Assembly (NCBI GenBank): GCA_035621235.1
Contig: CP141731.1
Location: 1,736,001 to 1,800,000 of the forward strand
Source: Actinomycetaceae bacterium MB13-C1-2
GTDB taxonomy: Bacteria > Actinomycetota > Actinomycetes > Actinomycetales > Actinomycetaceae
Direction: 5' to 3'
Length of the DNA stretch: 64,000 bases
A model generated the notes under the pieces. It saw only the letters and a list, made by a program, of their open reading frames with translations. It ran no database searches and was not told where the DNA came from. Numbering within the stretch: position 1 is the first letter of the stretch; each line of letters starts with the position of its first letter. A program made the translations under genes and the position numbers. Positions 17,843 through 26,717 of this stretch are shown here, one piece after another.

Positions 17843-18578
17843 TCTGCTTGAGCGATTTCGAGACAGGGATGGAGTCGTCGCTGTAGTGCCGCTCACTTCG
17901 AAGAATCTAAAGGATGTTCGCAAAGAATGGGGTGAAGCTGCTTCGGCTGGGGCAGACATGGTCGAATGGCGTCTGGACTGGCTTGAACCGAAACGGAGTT
18001 CGAAGAAAATATCGCTTCGCAAGGTTGCTGAGGTGGCTGACGAGATGCGTGAGGCCACCGGGGTTCCGGTTTTGGCAACCTACCGCACCGCGGCGGAAGG
18101 CGGAGCTAAACGTCGGGGGCTCGTCGATGATGAGGACCTGGACTACGATCGTTTACTCCGTTCTGCCGCTCAGTGGGCAGATGCGGTCGACATCGAGTAT
18201 CAGCGGGCCGGGGCAAACGAACTAATTCGTGAGGTCAGAGAAGAAGTTCCTGTGGTCGGTTCCTTCCATCTCCTGATCCCGATTCACTCATCCGAATCCT
18301 TCGAGGAGTGGCTCTCTGAGGCCGAGGCGAGCGGCGCTAATGTTGCCAAACTCTCGGCCATGATGGATGGAGCCCGGAGCGCTGAAGCGATCAGAGAAGC
18401 GCAAATGTGGGCGGTTGAGAATTTAGAGGTTCCCTCGGTGGTGCTGGGGATGGGGCCGGGGGGCAAACAGACGCGTTTAGGGGACGCTGCCCGACGTAGT
18501 GCATTCACGTTCGCAACCGTGGGACGCGAGAGCGCACCCGGCCAGCCGACACTCGAGGAATTGAGAAAATCTCTTTAG
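17835..18578 (+). CDS. aroD: Type I 3-dehydroquinate dehydratase
   Basis: AroD dehydrates 3-dehydroquinate to 3-dehydroshikimate through a Schiff-base lysine, the third step of the shikimate pathway. The TIM barrel has MVEWRLDWLE (substrate binding), catalytic His in VVGSFHLL and the Schiff-base Lys in ANVAKLSAM. The C-terminal substrate loop is GRESAPGQPT. GTG 17835 has GGAGGT 4 nt upstream and gives 247 aa, a typical size; it overlaps the dusB stop by 8 nt. Many actinobacteria use the unrelated type II enzyme AroQ, so the type I form is of note. The stop codon lies inside a triplicated 22-23 bp repeat. Confidence 0.93.
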   Translation: MADLLERFRDRDGVVAVVPLTSKNLKDVRKEWGEAASAGADMVEWRLDWLEPKRSSKKISLRKVAEVADEMREATGVPVLATYRTAAEGGAKRRGLVDDEDLDYDRLLRSAAQWADAVDIEYQRAGANELIREVREEVPVVGSFHLLIPIHSSESFEEWLSEAEASGANVAKLSAMMDGARSAEAIREAQMWAVENLEVPSVVLGMGPGGKQTRLGDAARRSAFTFATVGRESAPGQPTLEELRKSL

Positions 18579-18636
18579 GTCCAGTTAGAAATTCTCTTTA
18601 GGTCCAGTTATCGGTCTCTCTAGATCCAGTTATCGG
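18570..18636. repeat. Three tandem imperfect 22-23 bp repeats
   Basis: TCTCTTTAGGTCCAGTTA begins at 18570 and again at 18593, and TCTCTCTAGATCCAGTTA at 18615. Copies 2 and 3 continue into TCGG. The first copy contains the aroD TAG stop and the third contains the stop of the convergent GH13-like gene (TAA on the minus strand). The unit therefore sits exactly in the junction between two converging genes. Confidence 0.85.
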
Positions 18637-19880
18637 TAGGCGAGAGGCCCCGCGGGTTCTGGCGTTGGCGGAAGAAACCAGGCGCAGGAGTTAGGCCGTA
18701 CTACGGTCTCCCCGTCCGGGGTGAGGCGAAGGTCGCCCGACATTACAAGTGGCCGGTTCTCGGCAGGGATGATGACATCGGCTTTCCCAGTATTTAGAAC
18801 CACGAGGACATCGCCACTCAAGTGCACTGCTGTCTTGGTGTCGCAGTACCCTGGGCCATCGAGAAATGCGAGCGTCGCGTCGCCTAGTGCGTGCTTCTTC
18901 CTAACCAGAAGAGCCTCCTTGGTTAGGGTTGCTTGACTCTTCGCTTGCCTTCCCTTCTCGAAGCTGAGTTTGAGTCGTGGAGCGGCGCCGTCCTTGACCG
19001 TGACTCCGCCACCCACGTGCAGGAAGGGTACATAGACTGATCCGGGAAGCGATGCTGCATAGAGCATCATCGCCATTTCGCGCTGATCGCTCTTAGAGCT
19101 CTTGGCCCAGCCGTAGTCGGCGCTGTTCCTCGCGTACGGGGAATCTGTCCACTTGGGAAGCGAATAGCGCCATGCGGCGGTGTGACCCAGTGGGTCACGA
19201 TCCGCGTAAGCCAAGCTAACCCGTTGTTTGATCTCGTGGGCGTCCCACGGCGTCGCAACGAGCGAATCATCGCGTAGGTGGTGAAACCACTCCTCAGTCA
19301 GGTGTCGGAGCGCTGCCTCCCTCGGCTGCGAAGGGATCGCAGCTGCGAGGATTGTCGTTCCTCCGGCTAACTCGACCTCAGCAAGTTGCCCCTGAACCGC
19401 CTCTGTGAATGCGCGAGCATTAGCTGCTGAGTCGGGGCTCCCCGCCTCGTCATTTACTAGACCCAAGTCAACTCCGTCGGCGTTTGTCGCCAGGATTGCC
19501 CGAGCGCGACGGTGTAACTCAGAGACATCGTGCTCAAGAGTGAGCTGAGGTGGGCTGCTCTCGGGTCTAAGGTCCGCTTCATCGTCCGTGAGGAACGCGC
19601 GCACAACCACCTTCAGACCCTGATCGTGCGCCTTCTCAACGAAAGAAGGAAGGGACTTGGCCCCAACATCAACCCTTGGGCTTGCGGGTCTGATGAGGAC
19701 CGCATCAAAACCAAGCTCCGCGACATCTGGCAGTAGTCGCGCGGCACGCTTTAGGTCATCGTTGCTAAAGGCACCTGGAAAATCACAGATCACCGCAGAA
19801 TGCCACCAAGGGGCCTGCGTCTTGGCGCGCCGATGAATCATGCGCGTGGTAACGGTCTGGCGCGGTAAATCCACTACCAA
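18630..19880 (-). CDS. GH13 alpha-amylase-like protein lacking catalytic residues
   Basis: The 416-aa protein follows the (beta/alpha)8 plan of GH13: a first strand in WWHSAVICDFPGAF, strand 2 ELGFDAVLIRPASPRVDVG, strand 3 QGLKVVVRAF, strand 4 ADGVDLGLV, the helix block YAASLPGSVYVPF and a C-terminal beta domain. The usual active-site residues are missing: D/NH after strand 3 is replaced by AFLTDD, the R-x-D nucleophile motif by DGVDLG, and the strand-5 acid/base glutamate by alanine (TTILAAAI). It is therefore probably not a hydrolase and could be a binding or regulatory protein. The TTG at 19880 is an uncertain start; ATG 19841 is possible. It is convergent with aroD and divergent from dgt. 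Confidence 0.75.
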   Translation of the reverse strand: MVVDLPRQTVTTRMIHRRAKTQAPWWHSAVICDFPGAFSNDDLKRAARLLPDVAELGFDAVLIRPASPRVDVGAKSLPSFVEKAHDQGLKVVVRAFLTDDEADLRPESSPPQLTLEHDVSELHRRARAILATNADGVDLGLVNDEAGSPDSAANARAFTEAVQGQLAEVELAGGTTILAAAIPSQPREAALRHLTEEWFHHLRDDSLVATPWDAHEIKQRVSLAYADRDPLGHTAAWRYSLPKWTDSPYARNSADYGWAKSSKSDQREMAMMLYAASLPGSVYVPFLHVGGGVTVKDGAAPRLKLSFEKGRQAKSQATLTKEALLVRKKHALGDATLAFLDGPGYCDTKTAVHLSGDVLVVLNTGKADVIIPAENRPLVMSGDLRLTPDGETVVRPNSCAWFLPPTPEPAGPLAYR

Positions 19881-19928
19881 CCCCCGAGGTTTGTCGTCCC
19901 AGTAGCGGGTCCGGTCGAATACTCATAC

Positions 19929-19941
19929 TAACCTTAGCCCT
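19929..19941 (+). promoter_or_regulatory. Leaderless promoter -10 for dgt
   Basis: TAACCT at 19929-19934 ends 7 nt before the dgt GTG. There is no Shine-Dalgarno, so transcription probably starts at the start codon. Confidence 0.45.
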
Positions 19942-21237
19942 GTGGAGCAATCTCAAGTCTTAGAAGTCCGCCCCAGTTTTTTGTGGCCCTACACAACCTG
20001 GGATGCGGAGCGACGGTTTGGTGAAGCCCCGAAGGAGTCTCACCGAACCCCATTTGAGCGAGATCGCGCTCGGATTCTTCACTCAGCAGGTCTGCGCCGC
20101 CTCGGAACCAAGACGCAGGTTCTTGGCCCTGCCACGGACGATTTCGTTCGAACTCGCCTTACTCACACCCTTGAGGTCGCTCAGATCGGTAGGGGACTTG
20201 CGCAGGAGCTCGGCCTTGAACCGGACATTGTGGATGCCGCTTGCCTGGCTCACGATCTAGGTCACCCACCATTTGGGCACAACGGCGAAAAGGCGCTGGA
20301 TGAGGCAGCGAAGGATGTCGGGGGATTTGAAGGTAACGCCCAGACATTCCGGTTGGTCACCCGCCTTGAGACAAAGGTGCTCGGTCCAAACGGCGAACAC
20401 GGCGGGCTAAACCTAACCCGGGCCACACTCGATGCGCTGACTAAGTATCCGTGGCGGAAAGGCGAAGGGCCGGATCCGAAGAAGTCCGCCATAAAGTACG
20501 GGTGCTACCCCGACGATACGGAGATCTTTACTTGGATGCGCGAGGAAGCGCCGGAGGGAAGGCGCTGTCTTGAGGCGCAGGTTATGGATCTTTCGGATGA
20601 CATCGCCTACTCCGTCCACGACCTAGAAGACGCGGTGACAACCGGTAACTGTGATCTTGCCGAGCTAATAAACGAGAACGAAATCTCGCAGGTGGCGGGC
20701 TCTACAACTCGGTGGTACGGGCCCGGATACAGCGTGGACGAGCTTCGTCAGGCGGCGCATCGACTAATGCGCCAGACATTTTGGCCCACCTACTATGACG
20801 GGACGTATGCCGGGCAGGCCCGGCTAAAGGATCTGACATCTTCCCTAATTGGCAGATTCTGTGGTGCGACCATAGAGGCAACCCGGGAGCGTTTTGGAGA
20901 CGGCCCATTGGGACGATACGGAGCCGACTTGGTCGTTCCACGCGAGACTGAGGCTGAGATCATGTTCCTCAAGGGCATCGCCGTGCACTACGTGATGGCT
21001 CCCCGAGAACTCGAACCCCTGTACTTCCAACAGCGAACCCTGATTTTCGATTTGGTTAGCGCGCTGAAGGACACGGCACCGACAAGTCTCGAAGAACCGT
21101 TTCGCGCCGAGTGGCATAAGGCAACGGACGACGCGGGAAGACTCAGGGCGGTCATCGATCAGATCGCCTGCTTGACCGACTTCTCGGCAAATCAGTGGCA
21201 TGCCCGACACTGCGGGATGCTATCGACGCTTCTCTAG
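19942..21237 (+). CDS. dgt: dGTP triphosphohydrolase-like protein (dNTPase)
   Basis: This HD-domain enzyme cleaves dNTPs to deoxynucleosides and triphosphate. The metal ligands are in TRLTHTLEVAQ and CLAHDLGHPPFGHNGE, with the later D in LSDDIAYSVHDLEDA. RILHSAGLRRLGTKTQV is the family N-terminal signature. At 431 aa it matches actinobacterial deoxyguanosinetriphosphate triphosphohydrolase-like proteins. The GTG start seems leaderless. It is followed by dnaG 66 nt downstream, a standard actinobacterial pair linking nucleotide-pool control with replication priming. Confidence 0.94.
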   Translation: MEQSQVLEVRPSFLWPYTTWDAERRFGEAPKESHRTPFERDRARILHSAGLRRLGTKTQVLGPATDDFVRTRLTHTLEVAQIGRGLAQELGLEPDIVDAACLAHDLGHPPFGHNGEKALDEAAKDVGGFEGNAQTFRLVTRLETKVLGPNGEHGGLNLTRATLDALTKYPWRKGEGPDPKKSAIKYGCYPDDTEIFTWMREEAPEGRRCLEAQVMDLSDDIAYSVHDLEDAVTTGNCDLAELINENEISQVAGSTTRWYGPGYSVDELRQAAHRLMRQTFWPTYYDGTYAGQARLKDLTSSLIGRFCGATIEATRERFGDGPLGRYGADLVVPRETEAEIMFLKGIAVHYVMAPRELEPLYFQQRTLIFDLVSALKDTAPTSLEEPFRAEWHKATDDAGRLRAVIDQIACLTDFSANQWHARHCGMLSTLL

Positions 21238-21242
21238 GGTGC

Positions 21243-21278
21243 GCCCCGCGACGGTTCTCAGAGGGCGAACCGTGGGGC
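21243..21278 (+). terminator. Stem-loop between dgt and dnaG
   Basis: GCCCC(GCG)ACGGTTC pairs with GAACCGTGGGGC across a 9-nt loop: 7 bp plus 5 bp with a 3-nt bulge. No T-tract follows, so termination is only possible; the dnaG promoter starts 13 nt later. Confidence 0.45.
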
Positions 21279-21291
21279 TGCGACCTCGGCT

Positions 21292-21303
21292 TAGACTGTG
21301 CTC
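21292..21303 (+). promoter_or_regulatory. Leaderless promoter -10 for dnaG
   Basis: TAGACT at 21292-21297 ends 6 nt before the ATG at 21304, and no ribosome-binding site is present. This supports a leaderless mRNA and favours ATG 21304 over GTG 21298. Confidence 0.45.
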
Positions 21304-23268
21304 ATGCCAGGGCGAATCAGACGTGAGGATATCGACGCCGTTCGTGAGCGCGCCCGAATAGAGTCCGTCGTCGGGGAACAGGTGACTCTCAAGGGTGCCG
21401 GAGCTGGTTCCATGAAGGGTCTGTGCCCGTTTCATGACGAACGAACCCCCTCGTTCCACGTCCGTCCTGGCCTGGGACTATGGCACTGTTTCGGATGTGA
21501 CGAGGGCGGAGACGTCTTCTCGTTTGTGCAGAAGCTCAATCATCTTTCCTTCGCGGAGGCAGTAGAGTACCTGGCGGGAAAATACGGGGTAACTCTGAGG
21601 TACGAGGACGGTGAAGGACCCAGACGAGGAAGCGAACCCGGTAAACGGCAGAGACTTCTTGAGGCTCACCGCGTCGCGCAAGATTTTTACCGAGGATATC
21701 TTGATTCCCCGGAGGCTAAGGAAGCGCGTGAGTTCGTCCAGGGACGGGGTTTCGGTAAGGCCGAGGTTGATCGTTTTGGAGTTGGAGCTTCTCCGTCTGG
21801 ATGGGACGGCCTTATCCGGCATCTACGTTCCAAAGGGTTCACCGAAGATGAACTGATCGCCTCAGGTCTCGCGGTGCAGGGTAACCGCGGTCCGTACGAT
21901 CGGTTCCGGAACAGGGTAATGTGGCCGATCCGCGATCTGACCGGGGCGACTGTAGGCTTCGGTGCGCGTCGGTTGGGTGATGACCCAAACTCGCCCAAGT
22001 ACCTCAACACTCCGGAGACGGCGATCTACAAGAAATCTCAGGTTCTGTATGGGATCGATTTGGCGAAGAAGGACATCGCAAAACAACGTAAAGTAGTGAT
22101 TGTTGAAGGCTATACGGACGTGATGGCCGCCCATGCCTCCGGAGAGACAACCGCCGTTGCTACGTGCGGAACAGCATTCGGGCGCGAGCATACACAGATC
22201 GTTCGCCGCCTGCTGGGGGATGTGCAGAGCCCTGCCGCAGGTGTCGTGCTCTCCGACGGACGTGCCCACGGAGGGCAGGTCATATTCACTTTCGACGGGG
22301 ATGAGGCCGGTAAAGCCGCTGCCCGACGTGCCTACGTTCAGGATCAGTCCTTCGCCGCGCAGACTTTTGTCGCAGTTGATCCTGAAGGCAAAGACCCGTG
22401 CGATCTGTGGACCCAACGTGGTCCGGAGGCAGTGCAGCGTCTGATCGCCAGCCGGGTTCCTCTTTTCGAGTTTGTTCTGCGTTCGGTGCTCGGCGAACTT
22501 GACCTGACCAACGCCGAGGGACGAGTCCAGGGCTTGCGCGCCTGCGCACCTATTTTGGCTGGTATCAAGGACCGAGCTCTTCGGTCCGAGTACACCCGTC
22601 AGGTAGCTGGCTGGCTGGGCATGGAGCCGCGCGAGGTCGAGTCGGCTCAGCACGCCGCAAGTCGAGAGCGCCCGCCTCAGGACCTTCGAAACACGGGAGG
22701 TTCTAGCCCGGTGACGGCCCCAGTTCGGCGACCCTCCCAGTTGCCCACAGACCCGGCTTCCCTGAGTGAACGCTACGCTTTGGCCGCCACGATCCAGCAC
22801 CCGCTGGAAGTTGTTGGTGCCGGTTTTGAGATGCTCGAAGCGGACTCCTTTTCGGTTCCCACCCACAGACTGGTTTTTGACGTCATCACCGCAAATGGAG
22901 GTCTTGACTCATTCCTCGACGAACTGTCGAAAGCCGAGAAAGAGGTCGGCGTTGGAAGTGATTCAGTGAATCTCGCAGTTCGTCGTTGGGGGGAGCATCT
23001 GCTGGACGGCCTGGATCAGTCGGCGCGGGACCAGGTGACTGCCCTCGTCCTTACGGACCTGCCGGTGAACGAGGGGGAGCAGGGTGCCGTGCGCGACTAC
23101 GCTCAGGGGATTGTCCGCTCGTTGGTCCGAAGGGACCTTTTGCGTCAAGCAAGTAATCTCCAAGCGCAACTGCGACGCAGCGAGCCGGAATCAGATGAGT
23201 ACAAGCAGGCGTTTATCCAGTTGATCGATATCGACAAGAAGAGACGGTCCTACAGCGACCTGTCGTAG
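21304..23268 (+). CDS. dnaG: DNA primase
   Basis: DnaG makes RNA primers at the replication fork. The CHC2 zinc finger uses C41, H44, C62 and C65 (CPFHDERTPSFH to HCFGC). The catalytic core with the TOPRIM fold has VVIVEGYTDVMAAH and IFTFDGDEAGKAA. The C-terminal part (about 470-654), after a Pro/Thr-rich linker, is the helicase-interaction domain. It is 654 aa, typical for the phylum. ATG 21304 is chosen because it suits a leaderless transcript; GTG 21298 is the alternative. Confidence 0.96.
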   Translation: MPGRIRREDIDAVRERARIESVVGEQVTLKGAGAGSMKGLCPFHDERTPSFHVRPGLGLWHCFGCDEGGDVFSFVQKLNHLSFAEAVEYLAGKYGVTLRYEDGEGPRRGSEPGKRQRLLEAHRVAQDFYRGYLDSPEAKEAREFVQGRGFGKAEVDRFGVGASPSGWDGLIRHLRSKGFTEDELIASGLAVQGNRGPYDRFRNRVMWPIRDLTGATVGFGARRLGDDPNSPKYLNTPETAIYKKSQVLYGIDLAKKDIAKQRKVVIVEGYTDVMAAHASGETTAVATCGTAFGREHTQIVRRLLGDVQSPAAGVVLSDGRAHGGQVIFTFDGDEAGKAAARRAYVQDQSFAAQTFVAVDPEGKDPCDLWTQRGPEAVQRLIASRVPLFEFVLRSVLGELDLTNAEGRVQGLRACAPILAGIKDRALRSEYTRQVAGWLGMEPREVESAQHAASRERPPQDLRNTGGSSPVTAPVRRPSQLPTDPASLSERYALAATIQHPLEVVGAGFEMLEADSFSVPTHRLVFDVITANGGLDSFLDELSKAEKEVGVGSDSVNLAVRRWGEHLLDGLDQSARDQVTALVLTDLPVNEGEQGAVRDYAQGIVRSLVRRDLLRQASNLQAQLRRSEPESDEYKQAFIQLIDIDKKRRSYSDLS

Positions 23269-23380
23269 TCCGGAGTCCCCGGCCGGGAGCTTGCGTTGCA
23301 TACGCTGGGGTTGTACTGCAGACCGGCAGTTTCTCTGAGCAAACGTTGCCACCCGTAACCAAACCGGGTTGAATTGGAAC

Positions 23381-23905
23381 ATGTTCGGAAAACTAAAAGC
23401 GTCGGGCCGGAAGGCAAACAGGATCGCGTTGCCAGAACCATTCGCACAGTTCGTTCCGAGTGGTGACCAGAGTCAGCCTTGGGAGAGCATCGACGAGGAG
23501 CGGGTGGTGTTGGCTGGACGCCACGCCCTGATTCTGATTGGCCCGGGTGGCGTGGAGGACTCTGGACTGTGGCACGAGGTTCAGTATGTGAAGTGGACGG
23601 CAAACAACAGGAGATTGACCGTGATATGGGTCCAGCCGGGGCGCGAGCCGGTGGTTGTCACTACTGAAACGGATGATCCCAGATCGCTAATGGAGGCGAT
23701 CACGACCAGGGTCGAAAAGACCATAGTTGCAACGCGTTCCTTCTATACGCCGACCGGAGTGAAAGTATCGGCCTCGATCCGGCGCCGGGTTGATGGCGAA
23801 CTGTTCTCGACGTTGCTGGCAGATGGTGATCTGAGCGAGGATGATCGCATAAAGGCCGATGAAATCGAGCAGACACTTCGAGAGGAGCTCGGGGTTGAGG
23901 ATTAG
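23381..23905 (+). CDS. Conserved hypothetical protein downstream of dnaG
   Basis: A 174-aa soluble protein with no motif I can assign. It begins with a basic segment (FGKLKASGRKANRIALPEPFA), has a beta-rich middle (ERVVLAGRHALILIG, GLWHEVQYVKWTANNRRLTVIWV) and ends in an acidic helix (DDRIKADEIEQTLREELGVED). The alternating strands recall a PH-like or similar small beta fold, but that is a guess. Proteins of this shape are often found after dnaG in actinobacteria. ATG 23381 gives the cleanest start; an in-frame upstream codon at 23369 exists. It is probably cotranscribed with dnaG. Confidence 0.65.
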   Translation: MFGKLKASGRKANRIALPEPFAQFVPSGDQSQPWESIDEERVVLAGRHALILIGPGGVEDSGLWHEVQYVKWTANNRRLTVIWVQPGREPVVVTTETDDPRSLMEAITTRVEKTIVATRSFYTPTGVKVSASIRRRVDGELFSTLLADGDLSEDDRIKADEIEQTLREELGVED

Positions 23906-23926
23906 CTCTCAGGGACCCGTTTTGGT

Positions 23927-23956
23927 TTGGAAAAGAACGCTCTAGCGCCGTAGTAT
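23927..23956 (+). promoter_or_regulatory. tRNA-Asn promoter
   Basis: A -35 TTGGAA (23927-23932) and -10 TAGTAT (23951-23956) are separated by 18 bp. The -10 ends 13 nt before the tRNA, as expected for a tRNA promoter. Confidence 0.65.
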
Positions 23957-23969
23957 CGTCCTTGCGCAT

Positions 23970-24041
<72 letters not shown>

Positions 24042-24050
24042 CCGAAACGA

Positions 24051-24079
24051 CAGGTCAGAACGTCAGCCGTTCTGACCTG
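24051..24079 (+). terminator. Terminator hairpin after tRNA-Asn
   Basis: CAGGTCAGAACG (24051-24062) pairs perfectly with CGTTCTGACCTG (24068-24079) around a 5-nt loop. The following T-tract is short (TTCT). Confidence 0.75.
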
Positions 24080-24117
24080 TTCTGGCATCTTGGGCCGAGG
24101 AAGGCGAGGGAGCCGAC

Positions 24118-26469
24118 ATGAAGCTAACACAGGTGGCGGACAGGCCGTTCTACACGGGATATCGATCCAACTTCGTATTCAGACTCGCAGATGACGAATC
24201 AGCGGGCGACGTTGTCGATGCCTATGTCAGACAGTGGCTTGAGCGTGTCTCTCCGGGTTGCGGCGTCGAAGACCGAGGAGAAGACTACACGGAGATTCAG
24301 CTTTCCGAAGGTATCTTCGCGCAGCAGGCTCGGTCGTCGGGATTCGGGGGAAAGGCTGAGGGGCGAGTTTTCCGTGTCTACCTTCCGCAGTCGCTCGCGG
24401 TGGATGATTCCCTTGACGTGGGAGGACCAGCAACCCCCGATCCATCACTGGTGGCGGACGGAGGGGCTCCGGAGCGCTACCATCGCACAACAATCTACGC
24501 CTTCCCCACGCAGTATCGAGGCCGTCCCGGAGCCAACATACTGATTCAAGGTGCCACGGACGACGAATCAATTCTTGAGGCAATCGACCGGTTCGAGGTG
24601 CCGAGCATCGTCCGGGTGATGCTGGATGAACGAAGCTGCTACAACGGATACACGCGCCTTACTACCCAGCCGGTGATTGTTCACCGCAAGACCGTGAAAC
24701 ATCTGATTGACGCTGTTCTTGATCCGGATAGAACCGCTTCTGTCGTGGCTGCAGCTTCGCCTCGGACCAGTAGCGATGAGGAGTTCGCACACGTAATCGG
24801 GTCGCTGATGCGTCGTAGCATCGGAACTGCGACCGGATTTGTCTTGGCCGAGACTGTTGTCCCCAAGTTCAACAGGCAATTGCCCTCTCACCTTCAAGTT
24901 CCACGCGGCGACGTCCGCACCTACCTGCCACACGTGGACATTGATGATCCGGTCTCGGGCGCACGGCACCGCTATACGGGGCCGAACACTCTTGCGCGGT
25001 CCCTGGATGCGCAACAGCAGGTTCAAGGAATTTTGCCGATTCTGCACTCGCGGCTGCCTCGTCGTCAGATGTTGGAGCGACCACTTGCGCCCGAATTGCT
25101 CTCGCTGCGCGCTCAGATTGATCGTCAGGCACGCCATGGGCGAATCGCATCGCTAGTAAGGAGTCACCTCCCTCGTCCTCACGAGGAGAGCGCGGAACGA
25201 GGTTTAGGGCCCGAAGGACAGGCGTCATTTGACGAGGTTCTTCTTTCGCAGTCATCCCAGATTTCGGAAGACTCGCCGACAACCGAATCTACCGAGAAAC
25301 TGGAAAAGTCTCTTGCTGGTGAGAGGGCGACTAGAGGAATGTCGGCAGCGGAGCCAGACATCGCCCGCATCCAATCCGCTACAGACGAGCCCGCTTACGA
25401 TAGTGCTGGCAAGGTCCTGAGCTCAGGCGGACTGGATTCTGCCTCAGACGCGCCCCGGCAAATCGAACATCTAGGCGACCGACCCGACAAGCCGGCTGAG
25501 AGTACGAGCGATCAGAAGGACACCTCCACCCCATCAGGACCGGTCTCATCGAGACGAATTACGAGCGCAGTTGATCGGCCTGAACTGGATGAGAGCGCGA
25601 AAGGCCTTTCCAGGGTCGCTTCTTTTCTGCGACGTTGGCTCTATCCACACGGTCACGAAGACGTTTCCGAAGACACGGTAGACCGCAAGATTACCGAGGC
25701 GGATTTAGTACTGGTAGCCAGAGACGATGAGCGTGCGGCGGCCCTTGAAATGGTGGACGAGGCGCAGGAGGAACTGGACCACTTCTCGGCCCAGTTGACG
25801 ACGGCCATGAGTGAGCTGGCGGATGCTCATGCCGACGCGGCCCTCGCCCAAGAAGAGGCTAATGAGTACAGTGCAAAACTAACGTTCTATCGCAAGCAGT
25901 TGATGGAAGCACGACAGTTTGAAGCTCTTGCAGCACAGTTACCAGAGGCCGATGAATGGAATACGCCCGGGGACCTGCATGAGATTGCGGCTATCCTGAC
26001 AAACGCTCCCGAGGGGGAGACAATCCGTGAACACGTGGTGTTTACCGGAGACATTGCCGCCCTGGACGCTGTTGCTCAAAGGGATAGTCATGGACAGTAC
26101 GCGGCGGCGACGTGGTCATTCGTTCGCGCGCTCTATGATTTTGCCCAACTGAAGGCTAGCGGAGTCAACATCGACTTTGACATGTACCTCAGAAACAATG
26201 AGCTCGATGGACACAAGGTCTCGGTGCGACGCCATGCCCGCCACGAGACCGAGATGATCCGCACCCGCGACGATCTGCGGCAACTACGAGAATTCCCGGT
26301 TCCGCTTGAAGTTGATCCGGGCGGAAAAGTCTTCATGGAGTCGCACTTCCGGGTCGGCTCAGGCGACGGTTTCTCGCCTCGCATGTACTACCTGGACAAC
26401 GCTGATCGGGACGGGCGAATCTATATTGGCTATATCGGCAGACATCCAAAGGGTTTCCTGACCAACTGA
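24118..26469 (+). CDS. Large uncharacterised protein with central linker and coiled coil
   Basis: I do not recognise a named family for this 783-aa protein. Residues 1-365 look folded (VYLPQSLAVDD, CYNGYTRLTTQPVIVHRKTV, VRTYLPHVDIDDP). Residues about 365-535 are rich in Ser, Glu, Asp and Pro and probably disordered. A helical coiled coil follows at about 543-605 (ERAAALEMVDEAQEELDHFS onward). A compact C-terminal domain at about 640-783 ends in SPRMYYLDNADRDGRIYIGY and GRHPKGFLTN. From memory, similar C-termini close large, patchily distributed actinobacterial proteins of unknown function. There are no transmembrane segments or clear ATPase motifs. ATG 24118 has GAGGGAG upstream. It stands alone between tRNA-Asn and a CAT tRNA, a typical accessory site. 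A role in phage defence is only speculation. Confidence 0.6.
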   Translation: MKLTQVADRPFYTGYRSNFVFRLADDESAGDVVDAYVRQWLERVSPGCGVEDRGEDYTEIQLSEGIFAQQARSSGFGGKAEGRVFRVYLPQSLAVDDSLDVGGPATPDPSLVADGGAPERYHRTTIYAFPTQYRGRPGANILIQGATDDESILEAIDRFEVPSIVRVMLDERSCYNGYTRLTTQPVIVHRKTVKHLIDAVLDPDRTASVVAAASPRTSSDEEFAHVIGSLMRRSIGTATGFVLAETVVPKFNRQLPSHLQVPRGDVRTYLPHVDIDDPVSGARHRYTGPNTLARSLDAQQQVQGILPILHSRLPRRQMLERPLAPELLSLRAQIDRQARHGRIASLVRSHLPRPHEESAERGLGPEGQASFDEVLLSQSSQISEDSPTTESTEKLEKSLAGERATRGMSAAEPDIARIQSATDEPAYDSAGKVLSSGGLDSASDAPRQIEHLGDRPDKPAESTSDQKDTSTPSGPVSSRRITSAVDRPELDESAKGLSRVASFLRRWLYPHGHEDVSEDTVDRKITEADLVLVARDDERAAALEMVDEAQEELDHFSAQLTTAMSELADAHADAALAQEEANEYSAKLTFYRKQLMEARQFEALAAQLPEADEWNTPGDLHEIAAILTNAPEGETIREHVVFTGDIAALDAVAQRDSHGQYAAATWSFVRALYDFAQLKASGVNIDFDMYLRNNELDGHKVSVRRHARHETEMIRTRDDLRQLREFPVPLEVDPGGKVFMESHFRVGSGDGFSPRMYYLDNADRDGRIYIGYIGRHPKGFLTN

Positions 26470-26483
26470 GCTGACTGGCCGCC

Positions 26484-26504
26484 GCCATCGAGTTAGTTGA
26501 TGGC
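26484..26504 (+). terminator. Weak stem-loop after the 783-aa gene
   Basis: GCCATC (26484-26489) pairs with GATGGC (26499-26504), 15 nt after the stop. There is no proper T-tract. The remaining bases up to the next tRNA (26505-26717) show no convincing gene. Confidence 0.3.
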
Positions 26505-26717
26505 ATGCTTTGGATCGGGCTTGTCGAGGTGATTTGCTCATGCTTTCTCACCTCTTGGTTGGGCATTTCTCGCCTCTGGAGCGTGTCATGGCGCATTGAT
26601 GAGACAGCAATCACGCCGGAACTCATGTCGCTAGTGAGCGACTTGGAGGATACATCAGAACTCACGCTTCCCGTGTGTGAGGCAGTCGCGAGGACAGGCT
26701 AAGATAGGCGAGGCTGG

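Noticed and set aside
26505-26702. 65-codon ORF between the 783-aa gene and the CAT tRNA
   Set aside because: No ribosome-binding site, odd composition (Trp/Cys-rich start) and no recognisable features.
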